Source: Natroniella sp046097105
GTDB lineage: Bacteria > Bacillota > Halanaerobiia > Halobacteroidales > Halobacteroidaceae
Assembly (NCBI RefSeq): GCF_046097105.1
Contig: NZ_CP175562.1
Location: 930,001-994,000, forward strand
DNA length: 64,000 bases
Reading direction: 5' to 3'
Shown: positions 59,245-64,000 of the stretch, in pieces
Position numbering within the stretch: position 1 is the stretch's first letter
Layout of the letters: each line of letters begins with the position of its first letter
Made by a program: the position numbers and the translations under genes
The notes under the pieces: generated by a model
Databases searched by the model: none
The model's input: the letters and a program-made list of their open reading frames with translations, nothing else
Told to the model about the DNA's origin: nothing

Positions 59245-60540
59245 CTACTCCTCCTCAATATAAAAATTTAAAATATCACTTTTAAAAGCTTCTGTCCTAC
59301 CTGCTTTTAACTTAGATTTAATTTGAGTTGCTAAAGTCTCTTTAGAATCGATAATTTTAGTTAATGGTTCCAAATAATCAACTTCTGAACTAGCAAGCCC
59401 TCTTTTGGCCCACTCCAATAATTGTTTAGCTAATTCTATTAATTTATAATTACCTAAAATAGCATCTAAGCCATCAAGCATACTTCTTTCTCGAGCAGCT
59501 AAGACCTCTTCTAAACTGAACCCTCTCACTAACTTGTATAACCTTTTCAAATTCTGTTGATCATAAAACAACCCTTTATATAAAGCTAGCATCGCCCAAC
59601 TCAGATCAGGAGGGATAGAATCTGTCATCCTAATCTCAATAAACTGTTTTAATCTGACATCAGGAAAGACCATTGTCAATACATGCTCTAGCTCCTGAAG
59701 ACCGAACTCATTTTCTTCAAAGATCTCTTGACAGGTCTTCTCTCCGGTGGATAAATATTGATTATTAGTCTTTAACAATATTGGCTCTCTTGTCAAGATA
59801 TATTCTCCATACTTTCTATAACCAAAATCCTCATCAAATACTCCCTCAATAATCCCTGTTCGAGCAGGATCAGTGTTATCCCAAATATATGTTCGTAAAG
59901 TCTGTTGTAAATAGACTTCCCCTTCAAAAATAGGAGCATTATCTGTCAATATCGCAAAGAGAGGAGATAAGGCATTAGCAACTCTAAATTTATGTATAAA
60001 ATCGATTTCACTCTCATAATCCAGGGCTACTTGTAAAGCTGCTGTTCCTTTCATCATATTATGAGCTGTTTCCCCTTTGGCCCCTAAATAATCTGACATA
60101 ATCTGATACCTCTGTTTAGGATTCCACTCTATCTGCTCAATTTTACTTTTAGGCTGGTAGCCTGAGGTTATTAAATAATATCCTTTCTTATTTAAGATTG
60201 GAATAAAGTCTTCTAAAAAATTAAAATAAACTTCTTCCAACTTCTTAATCTCTCCTTTTGGATAAATACTTATTTCTATTTGACCGCCAGGTTCTAAGGT
60301 GACTTCCGCTTGTTGAGAGGTCAAACCGACTAAATAGCCATTTTCTTTCTCTTCTTTCCAGCCTTTCCGGGCCAACTCTTCTAGAATATCTTCTATTCCA
60401 TCATCTTCCCGATAATCAATTGCTCTCCACGTATTCTGCTCTACTATAAAATGCTCAAACTCTACCCCTAAATTCTGCTGAGTAGTCTCTCCTTTCTTAA
60501 AAAAATTCTCTAATTTATCTAATTGTTGTTGATACTCCAT
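59245..60540 (-). CDS. gshA: Glutamate-cysteine ligase
   Basis: Makes gamma-glutamylcysteine from Glu, Cys and ATP. 431 aa, of the plant/alpha-proteobacterial GCS2 type: GVEFEHFIVEQNTWRAIDYR, VGLTSQQAEVTLEPGGQIEI, MKGTAALQVALDYESE, IFEGEVYLQQTLRTYIWDN. Catalytic Glu and Arg-rich site appear intact. Its operon partner is an ATP-grasp ligase rather than GshB. GGGGTGAG before ATG. Confidence 0.9.
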   Translation of the reverse strand: MEYQQQLDKLENFFKKGETTQQNLGVEFEHFIVEQNTWRAIDYREDDGIEDILEELARKGWKEEKENGYLVGLTSQQAEVTLEPGGQIEISIYPKGEIKKLEEVYFNFLEDFIPILNKKGYYLITSGYQPKSKIEQIEWNPKQRYQIMSDYLGAKGETAHNMMKGTAALQVALDYESEIDFIHKFRVANALSPLFAILTDNAPIFEGEVYLQQTLRTYIWDNTDPARTGIIEGVFDEDFGYRKYGEYILTREPILLKTNNQYLSTGEKTCQEIFEENEFGLQELEHVLTMVFPDVRLKQFIEIRMTDSIPPDLSWAMLALYKGLFYDQQNLKRLYKLVRGFSLEEVLAARERSMLDGLDAILGNYKLIELAKQLLEWAKRGLASSEVDYLEPLTKIIDSKETLATQIKSKLKAGRTEAFKSDILNFYIEEE

Positions 60541-60568
60541 CTTCTCACCCCATTTACAAAAGTATAAA

Positions 60569-61204
60569 TCAATTCTCTTTTAACATTCTCTTTACTAACT
60601 GATTTCTTCTTCTTTCTTTCCCTAAAGTACTCTGACCGAGATGTCCTGGATAAACTGACAACTGATCATCTAACTTCATTACTTTTTGAGAAATTGAATC
60701 AGCTAACTGCTGATAGCTTCCTCCAGCTAAATCTGTTCTACCTACTGAACCTTTAAATAAAGTGTCTCCAGTTAATAAAATATCATCTATTTTGATACAA
60801 ACTCCCCCTGGAGTATGCCCTGGAGTATGAATTATCTCTAATTTTAACTGACCTACTCTTATCTCTTCCCCATCTTGCAATAATTTATCAGCTTTAATAC
60901 TGACGCTTGGAACTGAAGCGCTATTAGATAAATTCAATTCTGGTTTAAGTAATCTCTCTTCTCCAGCTTCATGAATCCAAACTGGTAACTGCAACTCCTT
61001 TTGCAAATCTTCAACAGCTAAAATATGATCATAATGGGAATGAGTTAAAATAATAGCTTTAATACTCAACCCTTCTTGTTCAATGTAATCAAGAATACTC
61101 CTCTTTCCACCACCTGGATCTACAATTACTCCTCTTCCTTCTTCATCATTCACAACATAACAGTTAACATTTCCTATTCCTACTGTAAGCTTTTTTAATT
61201 TCAT
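60569..61204 (-). CDS. MBL-fold hydrolase (glyoxalase II-like)
   Basis: 211 aa metallo-beta-lactamase fold: ILTHSHYDHILAVEDL (THxHxDH zinc site), HTPGHTPGGVCI, LLTGDTLFKGSVGRTDLAGG, VYPGHLGQSTLGKERRRN. It could hydrolyse S-acyl thiols, hydroxyacyl-thiol or persulfides. It lies just upstream of gshA on the same strand (28-base gap), and a glyoxalase I-like gene is divergent beside it. Hydroxyacylglutathione-type role is inference. Confidence 0.85.
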   Translation of the reverse strand: MKLKKLTVGIGNVNCYVVNDEEGRGVIVDPGGGKRSILDYIEQEGLSIKAIILTHSHYDHILAVEDLQKELQLPVWIHEAGEERLLKPELNLSNSASVPSVSIKADKLLQDGEEIRVGQLKLEIIHTPGHTPGGVCIKIDDILLTGDTLFKGSVGRTDLAGGSYQQLADSISQKVMKLDDQLSVYPGHLGQSTLGKERRRNQLVKRMLKEN

Positions 61205-61285
61205 TATTTTTCCCCCTTATTGATATTAAATTTAATATTAGATATAAATCTAAGTAGAATCTAAGCTCTTATATTTTTAATGATT

Positions 61286-61318
61286 GGCTTAGACTTAACT
61301 TCAGTCTTAAATTTAAGC
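61286..61318. repeat. CTTAGACTTAA-type intergenic repeat
   Basis: GGCTTAGACTTAACTTCAGT and CTTAAATTTAAGC; related to the repeat at 25654-25695. Confidence 0.4.
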
Positions 61319-61377
61319 TTTATTACTTTAGTATTTACTAAACACTATTATAACAGCATTTTAGATAAGAATAAAGT

Positions 61378-61406
61378 TTGACATCTAATTATTTATTTAT
61401 TACAAT
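61378..61406 (+). promoter_or_regulatory. Consensus-like promoter of the glyoxalase I gene
   Basis: TTGACA (61378-61383), 17-base spacer, TACAAT (61401-61406), 37 bases before ATG. Confidence 0.8.
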
Positions 61407-61443
61407 GTAAGTTAAATAATTCTATTTTAAGGAGGTTGACCCG

Positions 61444-61833
61444 ATGTCTCAAGATTATAAATTTGTTCATTCTTGTATTAGAGTTCTTGACTTAAAAAAA
61501 TCAATCGAATTTTATCAACAAGCATTAGGACTGGAAGTAGCTAGAAAAAGAGACTTTCCTGAATATGAATTTACTTTAGTTTATCTAACAAGCAGTACAG
61601 GTGATTTTGAAATTGAACTTACATATAATTATGATCGTAAAAAGCCTTATACAGTTGGTGACGGATATAGTCATATTGCTGTTACTGTTGATGACTTAAA
61701 AAGTTCTTATCAAAGACATCAACAATTAGGCTATGAAGTTAGTGATATTACTAGCCTTAGTGAAGAAGCAAGTGAAGGTTATTATTTTCTAACAGATCCT
61801 GATGGGTATCGTACTGAAATTATTCAAAATTAA
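61444..61833 (+). CDS. gloA: Glyoxalase I-like VOC protein
   Basis: 129 aa, two betaalphabetabetabeta modules of the lactoylglutathione lyase family. Metal ligands all present: H9 (FVHSCIRV), E58 (FEIELTYNYD), H77 (GYSHIAVTV) and E125 (RTEIIQN). DPDGY and YNYD are E. coli GloA-like features. It would convert the hemithioacetal of methylglyoxal and a thiol to an S-lactoyl thiol. It has its own promoter and AAGGAGG. It is divergent from the MBL, gshA and ATP-grasp genes. Confidence 0.9.
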   Translation: MSQDYKFVHSCIRVLDLKKSIEFYQQALGLEVARKRDFPEYEFTLVYLTSSTGDFEIELTYNYDRKKPYTVGDGYSHIAVTVDDLKSSYQRHQQLGYEVSDITSLSEEASEGYYFLTDPDGYRTEIIQN

Positions 61834-61842
61834 ATATAAAAC

Positions 61843-62505
61843 TTATTCCAATTCCAAAAATAATTGCTCGAAATGTTGATTAGCATAAGCTCCATAATAA
61901 TTAATCCGCTCTTTATAAAATTTATAGCGACCTAATACTTGAAATAAGTAATTATTATAAAGCTCATCTGCACCTTTAGAGTTAGCATTTGTAAATCCTT
62001 GATTATAAGAGATAATAACTCGATTGATATTACTATCATAACGTTGATAGGCTAAAGCTAAATAATAAGTAGCAAATTTAATTCCTAAATCAGTTGGATC
62101 TAACTTTCTCCACTTATTATAATCAACATCTAACTGCTCTGCAATCCACTCAGCAGTATTTATCTTCATACTTGATATTCCAATACTTCTTCCTTGATCA
62201 TAATCACTTCTCGAAACAAAGTTAGTCTCTGTTTCCAAAATAGCAGCAACTAACAATGGATTAACATCTACATTAAATTTTTCAGAATAGTAATTAGACC
62301 ACTTGATTATCTCTTCAGTATATTCTTCAACTCTAGATTTAGACAAGGTTACAGTTGTATTATATGCGTTATTATGAATATATTTGATCCTATAATTTAA
62401 GAAATTTCTTATTTGTTGCTCCTCTCTTTGCATGCTATATGCCATACTAGTAGTAGAAATAATCAATAAAAATAATAAAGAAATACTAATCGTCTTCAAT
62501 CTCAT
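61843..62505 (-). CDS. Lytic murein transglycosylase (SLT-type)
   Basis: 220 aa. A signal peptide (MRLKTISISLLFLLIISTT, cleaved near AYS) leads to a lysozyme-like SLT domain with the catalytic Glu in AAILETETNFVSRS, then GRSIGISSMKINTAEWIAEQ and ISYNQGF. ATG 62505 is favoured by AAAGGAGG. Acts in wall turnover outside the cytosol. The 3' end is close to the convergent gloA gene. Confidence 0.85.
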   Translation of the reverse strand: MRLKTISISLLFLLIISTTSMAYSMQREEQQIRNFLNYRIKYIHNNAYNTTVTLSKSRVEEYTEEIIKWSNYYSEKFNVDVNPLLVAAILETETNFVSRSDYDQGRSIGISSMKINTAEWIAEQLDVDYNKWRKLDPTDLGIKFATYYLALAYQRYDSNINRVIISYNQGFTNANSKGADELYNNYLFQVLGRYKFYKERINYYGAYANQHFEQLFLELE

Positions 62506-62718
62506 GGTTGAATCCTCCTTTTTTGTAATATTTAACATATTATATGTTTGTTGTTCATTATTTATTTCATGAATAAGTATTATTTTAGTTAAAATAGTAC
62601 TTATTATATATTCTCTCTAATCTAGGAAAACACCTTTTCATTCTACTCAAAAACATTTATTGAATATCAAGCAAAGATTTTAGAGATACTAAAAAAAAAG
62701 ATAAGGAGTTGATTAATA

Positions 62719-62922
62719 ATGGATAGAACGGCACTCATAATAATGATTATTGGAGCATTAAATTGGGGATTAATCGGTTTATTTAGATTTGATTTAGTAG
62801 CAAGCCTTTTTGGAGGACAGACTGCAATGCTTAGTAGAATAATTTACTCTATTGTTGGTCTTGCCGGATTATATTCTATCAGTTTACTCTTTAGAGAACG
62901 AACCCAAAACGAAATTGAATAA
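62719..62922 (+). CDS. DUF378 small membrane protein
   Basis: 67 aa, two hydrophobic helices with TALIIMIIGALNWGLIGLF and IIYSIVGLAGLYSISLLF, the DUF378 (YuzA-like) pattern. Function unknown. AAGGAG before ATG; perfect terminator follows. Confidence 0.88.
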   Translation: MDRTALIIMIIGALNWGLIGLFRFDLVASLFGGQTAMLSRIIYSIVGLAGLYSISLLFRERTQNEIE

Positions 62923-62936
62923 ACCTAACTAAAAAT

Positions 62937-62964
62937 AATAAGGCCTTAATATTAAGGCCTTATT
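62937..62964. terminator. Bidirectional terminator, perfect palindrome
   Basis: 28-bp perfect palindrome (arms AATAAGGCCTTAAT) between convergent DUF378 and MEDS genes. Confidence 0.85.
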
Positions 62965-62967
62965 AAA

Positions 62968-63516
62968 TCATACTGCTAATTCATCTTTAGTTAGCTCAAG
63001 ATATTCATCTGCACTCAATAAGCTTTGATGGCAGTTAACAGCTTTCTTTAGCCAAAGGCTGGAATTATCATCTTCAATCAAATCAGTAGCATCATACATA
63101 CATAATACAAATAGATTACTATCTTCTAACACTTCATTCATAATCTCTTCTAACTCCAAAACAGAATTTTGATCAGCTTCTTTTAATGATTTACTGATCT
63201 GATATAAGACCCTAGCTTTATTAAACCTTCCAGCAGAAAAAACTTTTAGTTTCTCTTTCAATCTTTCCTTACCAAATTGCAAATAGACTTCAGCTAAATC
63301 TAGCTCGAATATAAACTCCAGTTGAGAAGAATCTTGATACTTCTCGTCAAGTATTTCTAAAATTTCTTCCTTTAATTCATCTTCCACATATAAAAAGACT
63401 TTCTCTTCATTTTTTAAACCTTGCTTTAAAAAATGGACTGTTTTTACTAAAAAATGCTCTTTTCCATAATATAAACTACATATATGTTTGCTAGTGCTCC
63501 CATCTTCTGAGCTCAT
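62968..63516 (-). CDS. MEDS-domain sensory protein
   Basis: 182 aa. HICSLYYGKEHFLVKTVHF then LKQGLKNEEKVFLYVEDELK matches the MEDS/DcmR (methanogen/methylotroph sensory) domain, a variant RecA/KaiC-like fold used in regulation. No output domain is seen. A ribosome site GGGGGG precedes ATG. Ligand unknown. Confidence 0.75.
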   Translation of the reverse strand: MSSEDGSTSKHICSLYYGKEHFLVKTVHFLKQGLKNEEKVFLYVEDELKEEILEILDEKYQDSSQLEFIFELDLAEVYLQFGKERLKEKLKVFSAGRFNKARVLYQISKSLKEADQNSVLELEEIMNEVLEDSNLFVLCMYDATDLIEDDNSSLWLKKAVNCHQSLLSADEYLELTKDELAV

Positions 63517-63702
63517 TTCAACCCCCCCGAATTTATCCTTAAAATCTTATAAGATTATGATAAATACCTATTATAATAGCTTTATAATTGATTGGCTAGC
63601 TAAAACTCTAATTCAGCATTATCATTATAGCAAATATTAACATTTATTTCAAGCAGATTTATTATTATTTTACATTTTTTTACATAGTCGGGGGGAGCTT
63701 TT

Positions 63703-64000
63703 TTAATTAAATTCTTTATTCATAATAATCCTTAAGGCATTAAAAATAGCCAATAACGCTACCCCTACATCTGCAAAGATTGCTGCCCACATCGTCGTCA
63801 TTCCAAATAACCCCATGATTAGTATAATCCCTTTAACCCCTAATGCTAAAATAATATTTTGCCAGACTACCCTCCGAGTAAAACGAGCAATCTTAATTGC
63901 TTCTACTAATTTAGTCGGTTCATCAGTCATCAATACAACATCTGCTGCTTCAATGGCTGCATCTGAACCTAAACCTCCCATAGCTACCCCTATATCACTT
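63703..64000 (-). CDS. Heavy-metal P-type ATPase, C-terminal part (cut by right edge)
   Basis: About 99 residues of the C-terminus. SDIGVAMGGLGSDAAIEAAD then VVLMTDEPTKLV is the end of the phosphorylation domain (MxGxGxDxxAL) of CadA/ZntA/CopA-type ATPases, followed by the last two membrane helices and IFNALRIIMNKEF. The rest lies beyond the edge. Metal specificity cannot be told; the sequence is near CadA (Zn/Cd/Pb)-type. Confidence 0.88.
   Translation of the reverse strand, partial: SDIGVAMGGLGSDAAIEAADVVLMTDEPTKLVEAIKIARFTRRVVWQNIILALGVKGIILIMGLFGMTTMWAAIFADVGVALLAIFNALRIIMNKEFN

Noticed and set aside
1..64000. CRISPR arrays or cas genes
   Set aside because: No regularly spaced direct repeats and no Cas motifs seen on either strand.
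1..64000. tRNA or rRNA genes
   Set aside because: No cloverleaf with a GGTTCGAATCC-type T-arm or rRNA core was recognised in the intergenic regions.

Overview
This is a contiguous chromosomal stretch, AT-rich (about one third G+C by eye), with strong Shine-Dalgarno sites (AAGGAGG type) and many textbook hairpin terminators. The gene content points to an anaerobic, spore-forming, Gram-negative-type (diderm) Firmicute, most likely of the Halanaerobiales (Halobacteroidaceae-like). Sporulation is suggested by a SpoVB-type flippase, a SleB-type hydrolase, a LysM protein, DUF1657, DUF3231 and two YjcZ-like micro-proteins. An outer membrane is suggested by apolipoprotein N-acyltransferase and an OmpA-domain protein. 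Anaerobic metabolism is suggested by CO dehydrogenase, AdhE, corrinoid methyl transfer, serine dehydratase and ferredoxins. The taxonomic call is inference.

Layout. 1-3.7 kb: SpoVB-like flippase (cut by the left edge), two unknown plus-strand genes, a complete XerC/D-type recombinase and a decayed integrase with a GIY-YIG-like head. 3.8-10.5 kb: Cys-rich micro-protein, thiamine pyrophosphokinase, Lnt, SleB-like hydrolase, LysM protein, two-subunit L-serine dehydratase. 10.7-24.9 kb: RecQ, malic enzyme, glycogen branching enzyme, an ECF S component with an AIR-synthase-like protein, spore-type small proteins, a large FtsA-like ATPase and a second GH13 enzyme. 25-31.7 kb: NapH-like Fe-S membrane protein, SIMPL protein, FdhD, several unknown genes, ferredoxin, a soluble chemoreceptor-like protein. 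31.9-39.6 kb: CooS, AdhE with a DUF1450 protein, hemerythrin, Crp/Fnr regulator, DUF1858, a sulfite-reductase-like Fe-S protein and two tiny YjcZ-like genes. 39.6-46.7 kb: cell-envelope block (divergent polysaccharide deacetylase, two amidases, U32 peptidase, FxsA, a divergent MurB). 46.9-52.9 kb: one-carbon block (corrinoid methyltransferase, corrinoid protein, MFS transporter; then a SAM riboswitch, homocysteine methyltransferase and MetF). 53.2-57.7 kb: divergent UppS, DUF3231, and a MotA-like/OmpA pair resembling ZorA/ZorB. 57.9-61.8 kb: GshA, an ATP-grasp ligase, an MBL hydrolase and glyoxalase I. 61.8-64 kb: lytic transglycosylase, DUF378, MEDS-domain protein and the C-terminus of a metal P-type ATPase.

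Most notable: (1) a locus that looks like biosynthesis of a gamma-glutamylcysteine-based thiol whose second ligase is not GshB, next to glyoxalase enzymes; (2) a ZorAB-like stator with a long coiled-coil tail but no Zorya effector; (3) an 11-bp site, TCATAAGTGAC, in the same orientation upstream of four envelope genes including that stator; (4) a heptamer, TTGGCCC/GGGCCAA, found about 48 times in all reading frames; (5) three genes whose well-placed ribosome sites point to ATA or ATT start codons; (6) a homocysteine methyltransferase with a decayed folate domain beside an intact free-standing folate/corrinoid pair, suggesting a split methionine synthase.
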